This document shows, one piece after another, positions 43,927 to 54,198 of a DNA stretch of 64,000 bases (positions are counted from its first letter, which is position 1; each line of letters starts with the position of its first letter). The position numbers and the translations under genes were made by a program. The notes under the pieces were generated by a model that made no database searches, was not told the origin of the DNA, and saw only the letters and a program-made list of their open reading frames with translations. This DNA is from Uranotaenia lowii (lineage: Eukaryota > Arthropoda > Insecta > Diptera > Culicidae), in NCBI RefSeq assembly GCF_029784155.1, contig NC_073691.1:146694496-146758495 (forward strand), read 5' to 3'.

Positions 43927-44949
43927 ATGGTGGACCCGGGTGATCCGGGTGGAGGAGTTAAAGAAAAGGAGATGAAGCGTTATACGTACGAAGACACGGA
44001 TATTGGACCGTTCAGAGTGATGGCAGAACTGGAAGATACTATGGAGGACACAGTGCACATCAACAAAATCGCATTAGGAAAAACACTAACCAAGATGGCG
44101 GAGTATAAAGAGAATGTTATCAATATAAAATCTCTAGGAAAAAACAAAGTTATCATCTTTACCAGAGACGGACAAATTGCAAATCGGATGCAAGCGGATC
44201 AAACACTGCGGAAAAACAATTTCAAGCTCTATATTCCCAAACATTTTATTTCAACCTCCGGTGTGGTGGCAGGTGTACCGATCGAAATAACACCAGAAGA
44301 AATAGCAGAAAATATCACTTGCGCAGTACCTATAATGGAAGTAACAAGGCTACATCGGTACGAAAATAAGAAAAAGATACCTACTACCAGAATCGGAATA
44401 ACATTCAGAAGCAAAGAGGTTCCCACAGAGGTTAGAATTTTCTGTTGCAACAACAAAGTGAAGCCATTCATTAGCAAGGCCATCTTCTGCCAGAAATGCC
44501 TTAGGTACAATCATAGAACAGACAACTGCCGGTCCAAGCAAAGATGCGCGAACTGTGGCCGAATTCACGAGGATGACAACTATGATTCATGCAAATCTAT
44601 CGTTAAATGCCTACACTGCAGAACTGAAGGCCAACACGCCACTGGTGATATGAACTGCCCGGAAAGACTACGACAGAACAACATGAAAATCATAATGGCG
44701 AAATCTAACCTAACAACAGTAGAAGCTCAAGAACAATATCCCATCTACACACAAAATCAGTACAGTTTGCTGGAAAATCTAGAGGAACAACCGACACTTG
44801 CGAAATCCTTTGCGGAAGTGACACGTGCAACCAATTACCGAAAACCTTTTCCTAAACAGAAGAGACATCTAGAATTGCCAAACATTGCCGAAACACACAC
44901 CGAAGCCAATATGGAAAAAAACGACGAGCTGAAGCAACCACCGAGGTAA
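43927..44949 (+). CDS. I-type ORF1 Gag-like RNA-binding protein
   Basis: I choose the ATG at 43,927 (MVDPGDPGGGVKEKE), although the frame is open from an ATG at 43,912; the region between belongs to the presumed leader. The intact frame of 341 codons contains an RNA-binding-like N-terminal domain and, at about residues 190-245, three knuckles: CQKCLRYNHRTDNC (CX2CX4HX4C), CANCGRIHEDDNYDSC and CLHCRTEGQHATGDMNC. A basic tail follows. Proteins of this type coat the element RNA and are needed for transport and target-primed reverse transcription. No disruption was seen. It ends at TAA 44,947-44,949 and ORF2 begins 272 bases downstream. Confidence 0.88.
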   Translation: MVDPGDPGGGVKEKEMKRYTYEDTDIGPFRVMAELEDTMEDTVHINKIALGKTLTKMAEYKENVINIKSLGKNKVIIFTRDGQIANRMQADQTLRKNNFKLYIPKHFISTSGVVAGVPIEITPEEIAENITCAVPIMEVTRLHRYENKKKIPTTRIGITFRSKEVPTEVRIFCCNNKVKPFISKAIFCQKCLRYNHRTDNCRSKQRCANCGRIHEDDNYDSCKSIVKCLHCRTEGQHATGDMNCPERLRQNNMKIIMAKSNLTTVEAQEQYPIYTQNQYSLLENLEEQPTLAKSFAEVTRATNYRKPFPKQKRHLELPNIAETHTEANMEKNDELKQPPR

Positions 44950-45221
44950 CCGAAACAAAGAGCAGAGCAACAAATGGTGTTGCGCTGTTTAACAGGTACA
45001 AGACGAATGAAGCAGAGAAAACAATGTAGAAACTACAACAACAAGAGGATAACGCAAGCAAACAACGCGGAGAAGCGACGGCGAACCGAAACTTGGCACA
45101 GCGAGTAGCTAACAACAGACCCACTAAACAATCCGAGGAGAGCACCAAACCTACGGTAAGTCAGTCAGTTACAAAAACAAGATGCGATAATAATAAAATG
45201 ATAAGTTAAAACACAGAAAGC

Positions 45222-48200
45222 ATGACTATTAAAATTTTACAATGTAACATACAGAGTATTCAAAAACACAAAGAAGAATTGACGAAGATGATGATACAAG
45301 AAAAATATAGTTTAGCACTAATATCAGAAAGTTGGACTAAAGAAGAATTCGAAAACTCAAAATACAAAATACCATACTTCAATAACTATTATTGTTCTAG
45401 AAATGATGGCTATGGAGGTGCGATGATCATCATTCACGAATCATTGCATTCTCAAAGAGTTGATGATAAATGATAAATTTCACAGACGATATACAATGCG
45501 TTGGAAGACACATACCAAAACTAGAATTAGCAATAGTGTCCTTATACGTAAAGCCAACTTGCAACATTAATGTGTTTAAATATACCATATCGGCTATTTT
45601 CAATAAAATTAAATCATTCCGAAACTACATTGTTGGTGGGGATTGGAATGCACACCATAGCACGTGGGATGAGAATCATTGTGATAACCGAGGATCAACA
45701 CTTCTTGACATAATCAATGCAGAAAATATTATCCTTCTAAACGACACTCGACCAACCTACATTCCAGTAGAATTAAACAAAAAACCATCTACAGTAGATT
45801 TAGTATTATGTTCTCCGTCGATATATCAAGAAACCGAGATAGAAATCCTAGACCACAGTTTTGGCAGCAATCATATGGTGATTAGGATTAGCATAAACAA
45901 AGAAATTCAAGAAACGATAAAATGGATAACTAACAGGAAAAAATTAGAACAAAAATTGAACGACCTTGATCCTTTAGTGATTGACAGCGTTAAGACATTC
46001 CAACAGGAAACAGCAAATATTATCAAGCAAACGAGACAGAAAAGTAAATTTGAGCCCAAGTATTGGTGGAATAACGAAATAGAGCAAGCCTGGCTAGCGA
46101 AGAACGACGCCAGAGCTAAGTTTAACAGAACAGGAAATTTACAAGATCTTCTACTCCTGAAAAAATTAGAATGTGTATTTGCTAGAACTAAAAAAGACCT
46201 GATCAAATTAAAATTTCAAGAATTCGCTTCAGAGATAGATCCAAACACAAACAACAAATGCCTATGGCAGAAGATAGGAACCCTTACTGGAAAACGGAGA
46301 CGAAAAACATCAAAAGTTATAGTCCATTTTGATAGATTCGCAACTAATAAATTTCTAGACCTCCACTTCCCATTTGGAGAAATCCAACCAGACTACAACT
46401 ACACACCAGTAGAATATAATATATTGAACACGGAAAACTGGAATTTAATCATAAACAGGAGAAAATTAACATCTGCACCTGGACCTGACGGTATCACATA
46501 TGATACACTAAAGAAAATAAACCACAACATAAGAGAAAACATTATTCACGATCTCAATCGAATGTGGAAGACTGGATCCATTGACACACACTTGAAACCT
46601 ATAAAAATAATAGCCATACCGAAACCGGATAAGAATCCTGAATTGGTTGAAAATCTCAGACCTTTAGCAATGGTAAACTGTCTGCTGAAAATAATCAATT
46701 CAGCTGTCCTAGATAAACTCAATAATCATCTACAAACAAGAAAAATACTACCAGAATTGTCTTTTGGATTCAGAAAACATCGGTCAACTAACACTTGCCT
46801 TAACTACGTTACAAACCACATAAAAGAGGCAAAAAGACAGAACAAAAAAATAGCAGCTATATTCATCGATATGAGCAATGCATACAATCTGGTACAAACA
46901 GATAAAATGGTAAGCATTCTATCGAAGTTCAGAACACCCGTGGAGATAGTCAATTGGATATCCAGTTTCCTAATTAACCGACGAGTCCAACTGCAAGTAG
47001 AGTCCCATACTATAGAAAGAACTATAAGGGACGGTCTGCCTCAAGGAGATGTACTCTCACCAACACTCTTTAACATTTATACAGCCGAGCTTCATGATGC
47101 TAAGATAGAAGGAGTCACCCTAGTGCAGTATGCGGACGATTTTGTGATACTGGCTCAAGCATCCACCTTACAAAAGACACAACAAAGGGCACAGCGTTAT
47201 TTAGACCTGTTTAGTGAGAGAACAGAACAACTAGGACTAAAAATCAACAACACCAAGACGAAAGCTTTGCTATTCCAGATTAGTAAAAACCGACTATCCC
47301 TGACGATAAACCAGAACCCAATCGATATGGTTAATACATATGTCTACTTGGGAATAACCATGGACAGAACCCTGAGCTTCGGTGCGCACATCCGCTCGAT
47401 GAAAGGAAAATTGACAGAAAGATTAAATATGCTCAAAGTCATAAGTGCAAACAAGCAAGGTGGACACCCGCAAACCATGGGACTGATTTATAATGCACTT
47501 CTTAGAAGCTCTACTGACTATGCAGCATCCATTTACGCGAACGCCAAGGCAACCAACCTCAAAGCAGTCTCAACAATTAACAATATATGCCTCCGTAAGA
47601 CTACAGGATGTACAAAGACTACTCCAATCAACACATTGTATGCAATTTCCAGTCAATTCCCTCTTCAATTCAGAAGAGAACTAACAACGACAAACGAGCT
47701 CATCAACAACTTCAAATACAACACACCTATATGCAACCAACTTAGAGCTCTGGACCATCACAGCAACAAATCTACTTACCAGGAACATATTTACTTGAAG
47801 AACCGTGAATTGCTGGAGCAGATTGTTCAAGTGATTCATGTAGATAGCTCAACAAGAATAACAGTCGATGACTGTATCGATTCCGCGATCTGGACAAAGA
47901 AAAACACTTCAGATAAGATAATGAAACAGCTATCATTAGGTAGAATCTATGGGAGATATGCAAATCATCGTAAGATATACACTGACGCATCAAAAAGCGA
48001 AGATGAGACATGCGGTATTAGAGTATATGACGAGAGAACCAATAGGAAGTTGAACTTCCGACTCAAACACTCAGTTTGCACTATGTCAGCAGAACTTGAA
48101 GCAATATACGTTGCACTGAAGTATATTGAAACCGAGGGCATTAATAGAGCCGTGATACTTACTGACTCCAAATCAGGGTGCCAATTTTTACAGTCCCAAA

Positions 48201-48808
48201 TGCAACTCCAAGAAAGGGATACTACAACCCACGAGATCATCGTCAAAGCAGCAAGATCCGATACTGTGATCCAATGGATTCCAGGACATATCAATATCAC
48301 CGGAAATGAAATAGCTGACACCCTAGCAAGGAGGGGACTTACATCACAAAATATAATCGATAACCGGATATTTGCCCACGATGCTAAAAATCAAGTACGT
48401 AACGCAATAACTGAAAGAGTCCAAGAATGGTATGTAAACTATACACAAGAGCTTGGAAAAGGCAGAAAATTCTTCACTTACCAAACTGGAATCAACCAGA
48501 AATCATGGTTTCACAATCTTCCGTTAGACAACACAGAAGTTAGAACACTGAACCGAATTATATCAGGGCACGATTTCTCCCCGTACTGGCTAAGTATAAT
48601 GCGAATTGAAAACAACAAATTCTGTGAGGTATGCAATAAACTAAACACCACCGAACACATACTTCTCAATTGTGCTAAATTTGCAACAACTCGCAACCAA
48701 TTCTCGCTTACCGAATACGAGTCAATTATCGAGATATTTGAGGAAAAAAACATCGACACTCTGAAACAAATGTTGAAAATGCTTTCTAATATAAACATCT
48801 ACGTTTAA
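45222..48808 (+). pseudogene. I-type ORF2: endonuclease-RT-RNase H, one frameshift
   Basis: ORF2 begins at ATG 45,222 with an APE-type endonuclease (LQCNIQSIQKHKEEL, ISESWTKEEF, GYGGAMIII). A single frame change occurs at about 45,470, where the first frame ends in TGA overlapping the start of the second. The second frame (45,470-48,808, 1,112 codons) is uninterrupted. In its numbering it holds VGGDWNAHHSTWDE (about 57), RT with SAPGPDGITYDTLKK (about 335) and VQYADDFVILA (about 550), RNase H with IYTDASKS (about 836), DSKSGCQF (about 898) and GNEIADTLARRG (about 945), and a terminal CEVCNKLNTTEHILLNC (CX2CX7HX4C, about 1050). All catalytic motifs are present; only the frame change blocks the full-length protein. 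It could also be a sequencing error. Confidence 0.9.
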
Positions 48809-48927
48809 ACTGAATATAAGTTACACTGAAAAAATGAATAATTATCGCATCTAAAAACTGACTGGCGTTATAGCGAAAGCTGTGCCATAAAATCCTGATG
48901 GTGACAGATGTCAACATCAAAACAGAA

Positions 48928-48946
48928 AGAAGAAGAAGAAGAAGAA
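48928..48946 (+). repeat. GAA-type simple-repeat tail of the I-type element
   Basis: AGAAGAAGAAGAAG-like repeat immediately before the right target-site duplication. It serves as the 3' end of the retroposon in place of poly(A), as in I-clade elements that end in short tandem repeats. Confidence 0.85.
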
Positions 48947-48959
48947 GCTGTTGGTTTTT
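48947..48959. repeat. 13-bp target-site duplication of the I-type element (right)
   Basis: Second copy of GCTGTTGGTTTTT, directly after the GAA repeat. Confidence 0.9.
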
Positions 48960-48982
48960 GTGTCAATATATAAATTCATTAA

Positions 48983-49261
48983 ATGAAATTTTCCGCTGAA
49001 CATCTTTGTCGAAGAACGTAACTTGTTGTCTGATTAGGCAAAAAAGTTATTAGACATCACTGCTGATGCCAATCTAATTAAATATTGCATGGCTTCGTTG
49101 TAAACAATATCTCGCTAGGCGCCAGAAGTGATGTCAGTTGAATTAATTTTTTTCAATGGCAAAAGACATGCCTCTATTCAACAGCTAATAACTTTTTTGC
49201 CTAATGAGGTACGAAGTAACGGTCATCGACAAAGGTTTGCTGCGGTAAATTTCTTTTAGAG
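48983..49261. mobile_element. Foldback MITE with 10-bp target duplication (MULE-like)
   Basis: A 279-bp element flanked by AATTCATTAA (48,973-48,982 and 49,262-49,271). Its two arms of roughly 80 bases are imperfect inverted repeats: the core GATTAGGCAAAAAAGTTATT on the left is matched on the right, and flanking blocks such as CTTTGTCGA and CCGC also pair. The duplication of 9-10 bp is the size typical of Mutator-like elements. Non-coding. Confidence 0.78.
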
Positions 49262-49271
49262 AATTCATTAA

Positions 49272-51000
49272 TTGGTACAAGAACCAACAGAAGGCTTGGA
49301 TCTACTGAAGAAACAATAATGATATTTTTTTTTTTCAGAACAAAATATTCCCATACAAACATAAAAGTTGAAATTTACTCATGTAAACGGAGCTTAAAAA
49401 CTCTGCAAAAATCATGGATGAGTTTTGAACCAAAACGAAGTCCTCAAGATCGCGAAATTCAAAAATAACTCCCAATCGACACAGTTTAATACAACATAAG
49501 ATATGAAAATTCAGTCATTAAAAATTCAAGCAAACTTCGCATTCGTTCACAGATCATCACATTTTTAATATACGGGTGCAAGGAAGTTACAAGAAACTGT
49601 ATTCCCGTATTTAAAAAATCTCCAGTATACTTCTTATTTGACCCTCAATTTGTTAAGATATTTTTTCTTATAATAAAATGAATGCATTTGCCTAACGATG
49701 AATGAAGCTTTTTCATTTTAGTACCAGATCGTGACTCCACTGAACTAGTTCGAAGAAAGCTGCATTATGCAATCGTGATTAATTTTATTCCTCCACCAAA
49801 ATTAGTCATAATAATCATTACTCAAATATCCCCGGTCGAGCTTTTCGATTAGTGCATAAGTGAAGCCAACGAAAAAATCCAACATCTAATCAAAACATCA
49901 AAAACGCCTCGCTGTGGGCTACAGGTCCCCTTTTTTGGGGCCAGATAGTCATCGTCAGCTAATTCGGCTGTCAAATCAGGCCAACCTTCCCCGATTTATT
50001 AGGAAGGCTGGACAAATCACTTTGCATAAATCGACTGGAGCCCGGCCCATAAGTGCCGCTTTTTGTGCCGTTTAGAGCTAACGCTCAGAGATAACCGCCT
50101 AAGTGTTACACTCTTTAAGGTGGATTGGATACCATGAACTGGTTCAATCATTCAGAGAAAAAGATTTATGATCGGCTAAACCGTTTCTTCACTGCGGAGG
50201 ACTCTGTAGGGGAAGGGACGGTCTTGTCCAACCTCTATTTTGGCACCTCGGCAGCGCTGCTATCGCTGACATCTCGCGTGCCAATTTGATCGATGATCGC
50301 GATCCGCAGGTCCCGATCTGGGTGATGATGTGTTGCTACAAATAGTTTCGCGAAAAAATCACACACGGTAGCCCCGGGCAACTTATAGGCATACTGATTC
50401 TTGATACGAGGCCCCTGCGTTCCGCCATCAGCTTGTTTACATCACCAAATCAGCTTACTTGTCCCCTTTGCGTGCAGGTCTGGAGTTCGGGTTTTTGGCA
50501 TACGCAATCAAGAACCAGTTGGCTACCGGTTGATCGATGGCTAGCCAGTGTTAAATCTGGTAACCGGAACAGGAATTTGCCGTGCGATCCGGTATACTGT
50601 GGTCCATATTTGGGTGAACCGCATTAACTTCAGGTAATGGAAGAATGCCAGGAATGTTTTGACTTCGAGGAGTTTGCATTCCTTTTGTAGACTTCATGCG
50701 TATCTTGAGCAAAGGTGAATGAACTATTTTGGCAGCGTTTGTATATTCTGTACTCAATGTAAAGCAATACAAAAGCATTCCGTTGGAAAACTTATTCAAA
50801 TCCAAGATCCAGGCTTAAAGCACCGATCACTCTGACAGGACACTTAGAACAAAAATTCGACCATTTTCTGGCTAATTTTTTACACATTACTTAAATTGAT
50901 ACCAAACTTGTAAATTCTATCTTGAATATGTTTTCAAAAGTTGTTTCAAAAGCTTTCAAAATTAAAGTGGAATTATCTATTCTAGGTGCTTCCAAAAATT
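49272..51000. other. Spacer with a short unassigned open frame
   Basis: About 1.7 kb. The left half is AT-rich; 49,900-50,640 is less AT-rich and contains the short frame at 50,134 and several GATCGA-rich strings. No family was recognised. Confidence 0.45.
50134..50289 (+). CDS. Unrecognised 51-codon open frame, doubtful
   Basis: ATG at 50,134 in context ATACCATGA starts a short peptide beginning MNWFNHSEKKIYDRLNRFF and ending TSRVPI before TGA. The composition looks protein-like, and directly after the stop another frame reads IDDRDPQVPIWVMM. A decayed or frameshifted exon of a longer gene is therefore possible. No homologue, splice site or promoter can be named. Confidence 0.2.
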   Translation: MNWFNHSEKKIYDRLNRFFTAEDSVGEGTVLSNLYFGTSAALLSLTSRVPI

Positions 51001-51007
51001 GTGTATA

Positions 51008-51611
51008 CAGACCCCGTTCGTTTTTGGCAACATTCGATTTTGGCAACATTCGATTTTGGCAACATCCGATTTTGGCACATGTGCCAAAATCGAACGGTTT
51101 TTAGAAACGACATTACAATTAAGTTTTCGTTATAACAGGACCAATTTGAATCAGACAAATACCACTAATACGTTTTTGTGTTCTGAAATGGTGATAAAAT
51201 GCAACAACAAAAACAAAAGTTTTTTAAAAAAAATTATTAAGTACTAAAAACTGACAAAAAGATGAAAAATTCAAAAAGTTTAAAAACAAATTCAAACAAA
51301 AGACTGAAAATGACTAAAAACAACTAAAAAATTCTGAAGAACGAAAAAAACAGCAAATATGACAAATGAAAACAAACATTATAAACAAAACAAGATAAGT
51401 GCAAAATGCAACAAAAACATGATGAAAAAAAATCAAAAATTACTAGAAATGGTCGGAAATTGACTAAAAATAACGTTTTTGATAATAATATAAGTTATTT
51501 TGTAAAAATAACTGATAAAAAAGTGGAGAAAAAAAACCGTTCGATTTTGGCAACATTCGATTTTGGCAACACAAAATGTACGAGCGTGTTGCCAAAAACG
51601 AACGGGGTCTG
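51008..51611. mobile_element. TA-flanked MITE (604 bp) built from nested inverted repeats
   Basis: The ends are inverted repeats starting CAGACCCCGTTCGTTTTTGG and continuing CAAC, flanked by TA (51,006-51,007; 51,612-51,613). Just inside the left end the 16-mer TTCGATTTTGGCAACA is tandemly repeated and leads into a perfect 26-base palindrome (51,067-51,092). An inner inverted copy occurs at 51,534-51,575. The centre is A-rich and non-coding. TA duplication suggests a Tc1/mariner-type driver. Confidence 0.85.
51067..51092. repeat. Perfect 26-base palindrome within the TA MITE
   Basis: CGATTTTGGCACA followed directly by its exact reverse complement, with no loop. It lies where two inner inverted repeats meet. 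Confidence 0.9.
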
Positions 51612-51613
51612 TA

Positions 51614-52713
51614 TATGTATTTCCGACATATTTTCCAAGTCTATCCACGGTAGATCTGATTGAGCTTAGCATTCTCTATTCAAATTGATGTCCATCTTGA
51701 GTTATTGTATTTTTATTGGGGCTCCAATTCCACGCAAGACAGCTGGCAACAATATTAATCGAACTTTTCCCCAATGCCACATTCCGTTACATTGGTAGTT
51801 TGTCAAGTGCGTTTCGGGTCCAAAAATAAACCATCCTTCTTGGGAATCCCGCCTAGCGCCCTGAACATTCCGACATTTTCTGCGCCAATCCATGTTGTTG
51901 CTGTTGATATGCTTAAATTTCCTCCTGACAAATATTTATGTTCGGATTTCCGAAGACATTGTAAAGGGCAGCGTTGCGTCCGTCTCGTTGCGAGTTGCTT
52001 TTGGTTGTCACCTTCCGCGAACTTGATCCTGGTTCCCTGTTTGGCGGACTACAGGCCAACGAAAAAAAAAGCGAATCGCCAAGTTTTAGCAGAGATTTGC
52101 GCTTAAATACTTGCACACGTTGCGTTCCCAGTGTGTGCTAACGTAGATACCTACATGCAAGATCGTGTTTGAGCACGTTGCTTTCCAGATTTCCTCGCTC
52201 TTCGCCTCCCACTGTCGGGCTCTTTCGTTTGTTGGCGCGTCGCTCCGACTGTAATCTGATAATGGATGAGCGTTTTGCTCTCGAGATATCCGTGGTTTCG
52301 ATGTAGGTAACTGACATTTTTCCCCTCGATTTTGCAACAAAATTATTCCAACCAGTACAGTTATGCCCCGTGCGACTTAAATAGATTTTATGGAATTAAA
52401 AAAATGTTATTGTTTCACTTGTGACTCACTTACGGATAATATCCGGTTCATTAATATTGACTTCATCACTCAATTTTGAAAGTCTGTAAAATCTGGGCAC
52501 TCTAAGCAAAAATCTGGGCAAAAACTGTGTCTGACCAATATCTGTACGAAGGGTCAAAAGTCTGGGTTTTACAGCGATACTGATCTAAATAAGTGACCAA
52601 AGTTGATTGATAAATGACTTTCTTTTGGTGAGTGTGTAATAGAATTGACAACAATGAAAATAGGAATAAGAAACAAAAAAGAAGACATGGTAATTTTAAG
52701 CGAATTCAACGTA
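51614..52713. other. Spacer with decayed coding-like stretch
   Basis: On the minus strand 52,116-51,702 the frames KLGDSLFFSLACSPPNREPG, NAALYNVFGNPNINICQEE and GWFIFGPETHL follow one another with frame changes. They look like the remains of a protein-coding element, but I cannot assign it. 52,470-52,560 has CTGGGCA repeats reminiscent of the CCCGG-rich MITE. Nothing else is supported. Confidence 0.35.
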
Positions 52714-52718
52714 ATAAG
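52714..52718. repeat. Target-site duplication of the LTR retrotransposon (left)
   Basis: ATAAG here and at 62,138-62,142. If the LTR ends one base later the duplication is TAAG; both sizes fit Ty3/gypsy integration. Confidence 0.8.
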
Positions 52719-53974
52719 TGTTGCATTTAAGCTTATAGCTAAGTTATTAGTCCTAAAAATATTTCACGATACGAGCGATTGGCAAACTAACACATAAAAA
52801 CCCATCCCCATATAGAGAAAAATCAGCGTGTTGTTATTATTAAACCAAAATTGGTTAAAATACGCCAAGCGTGAAATTTTATGTCAAGAGCACCCAAAAA
52901 TGAGGAAAGGAAACGCAGCGTGCAACAAGAGCTGTCAAACGGGCCACGCGGAACAGATCCGCCATTTCGTTCCTAGCACCGTCGTGAACAGACGGAAAAA
53001 GTGCCGCTAAAAAAATCGGGAAGTGGGGTTGCGTTCGCGGATTTGCCGGAAAAAGCAGGTAAGCCCTACCGTGCAGTCCACCGATCATCTTGCGCTAACA
53101 GTTTCTCACCCCACCGTGCAGAAATCCACTCCAGAGCGCGTGCCAGACGAGCCGGAAGGTACACCTTCAATAGATTTGGCCGAAGAAAAGAAAAAGGTAA
53201 GCACCACCCTGCAGTGCACCAATAATTTCGCAGTATTGAAAATTTCTGCATCTTGACAGAAACCTATCGACGAGACAAGCCGGCCAGAAGAGGTGGACAG
53301 GAAAAAACAAAAAGAGCCGCACAACCACGCTGCGTAAGTCGTTCGCACTAGACCCGTAAGCCAGCACTTTAAGCGTTTCCTTTCTGCTTCCTCAGGGCTC
53401 TTTTTTCCCCCCTCACCTCAACTGCCTTCCGGCGCGGCAATCTCGGGCGAGCCGAAGAAAATCAGCAGCCCCCTGGTAGACCCCAGGAGGCGCCACAAGT
53501 GTAGGAACAAATCAACGAAAAGCAGCAGCCCCCTGGTAGACCCCAGGAGGCGCCACAAGTGTAGGGCGGCCGACCAGCAGCAACAGCGCCACCAATCGGC
53601 CCCAGGCGTAGGGCGGCCGACCAGCAGCAACAGCGCCACCAATCGGCCCCAGGCGTAGGGCGGCCGACCAGCAGCAACAGCGCCACCAATCGGCCCCAGG
53701 CGTAGGGCGGCCGACCAGCAGCGATAGCGCCACCAATCGGCCCCAGGCGTAGGGCGGCCGAATAGCGGAAGAGGCACGAGGTGCCACCCGATCGGCGCTC
53801 GGTCGAAAGGCGGCGGACGCATGCCGGGCAGGCGAGGTGCCGTACAGTGGGATCCATTCGGCGAAAATGCGGTGAGTACACGCTGGTTTGGGGAAGTGTG
53901 GGTGTGTCTTGCCATAATCCTTTGTAGCCATCATTTTTATTCATGTGGCATCGCCCACGAAAAGCCTCTTCAAT
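52719..53974 (+). repeat. 5' LTR (1,256 bp)
   Basis: Starts TGTTGCATTT and ends CTTCAAT just before the primer-binding site. Contains a possible TATA string near 52,813, several GGTAAG donor-like sites, a duplicated block of about 42 bp (53,463 and 53,521) and four 47-bp tandem repeats (53,566-53,753). Long minus-strand frames across it (53,418-53,944) are by-products of the repeat. Confidence 0.93.
53566..53753. repeat. Four 47-bp tandem repeats in the 5' LTR
   Basis: Unit starts GCGGCCGACCAGCAGCAACA and ends CCCCAGGCGTAGG; copies begin at 53,566, 53,613, 53,660 and 53,707, with a partial fifth at 53,754. GC-rich against an AT-rich background. The fourth unit contains the only LTR difference noticed. 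Confidence 0.93.
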
Positions 53975-53977
53975 AAA

Positions 53978-53995
53978 TGGCGCCCAACAAAAACG
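53978..53995 (+). promoter_or_regulatory. Primer-binding site for reverse transcription
   Basis: TGGCGCCCAACAAAAACG begins three bases after the LTR. The TGG start is complementary to the CCA end of a tRNA, as expected for a minus-strand primer site. The tRNA species was not determined. Confidence 0.8.
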
Positions 53996-54198
53996 AACCG
54001 CTTAAGTTTTGTTCGGGAAAAATAAAATATCATTTGTATTTGTGATGATATTAGTATGTTTTTGATTGTAACAGTAATTTAGTTAAACCTACTGTTATGT
54101 TATTATTATTATCGCTCAATTTTTGTATCGTATCGTAATTTTGTAATCTGTAAGTCCACATTTGTCTGGTTTTTTGATCCTAATAAACCTAATAAAGA

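Larger units (their letters stand above)
43812..48946 (+). mobile_element. Full-length I-clade-like non-LTR retrotransposon with TSD
   Basis: A 5,135-bp element bounded by the 13-bp duplication GCTGTTGGTTTTT (43,799-43,811; 48,947-48,959). Order: 5' UTR of about 115 bp, ORF1 with zinc knuckles, a roughly 270-bp inter-ORF region, ORF2 with endonuclease, RT, RNase H and a terminal CCHC, then a short 3' UTR ending in a GAA-type simple repeat (48,928-48,946) instead of poly(A). RNase H in ORF2 and a simple-repeat tail fit the I clade (for example mosquito MosquI). Exact family is not certain. Confidence 0.92.

Noticed and set aside
53418..53944. Three overlapping minus-strand frames of 140-165 codons in the LTR (and again at 61,581-62,107)
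   Set aside because: They are created by the 47-bp GC-rich repeat lacking stops in any antisense frame; the peptides are cyclic permutations of each other and there is no coding signal.
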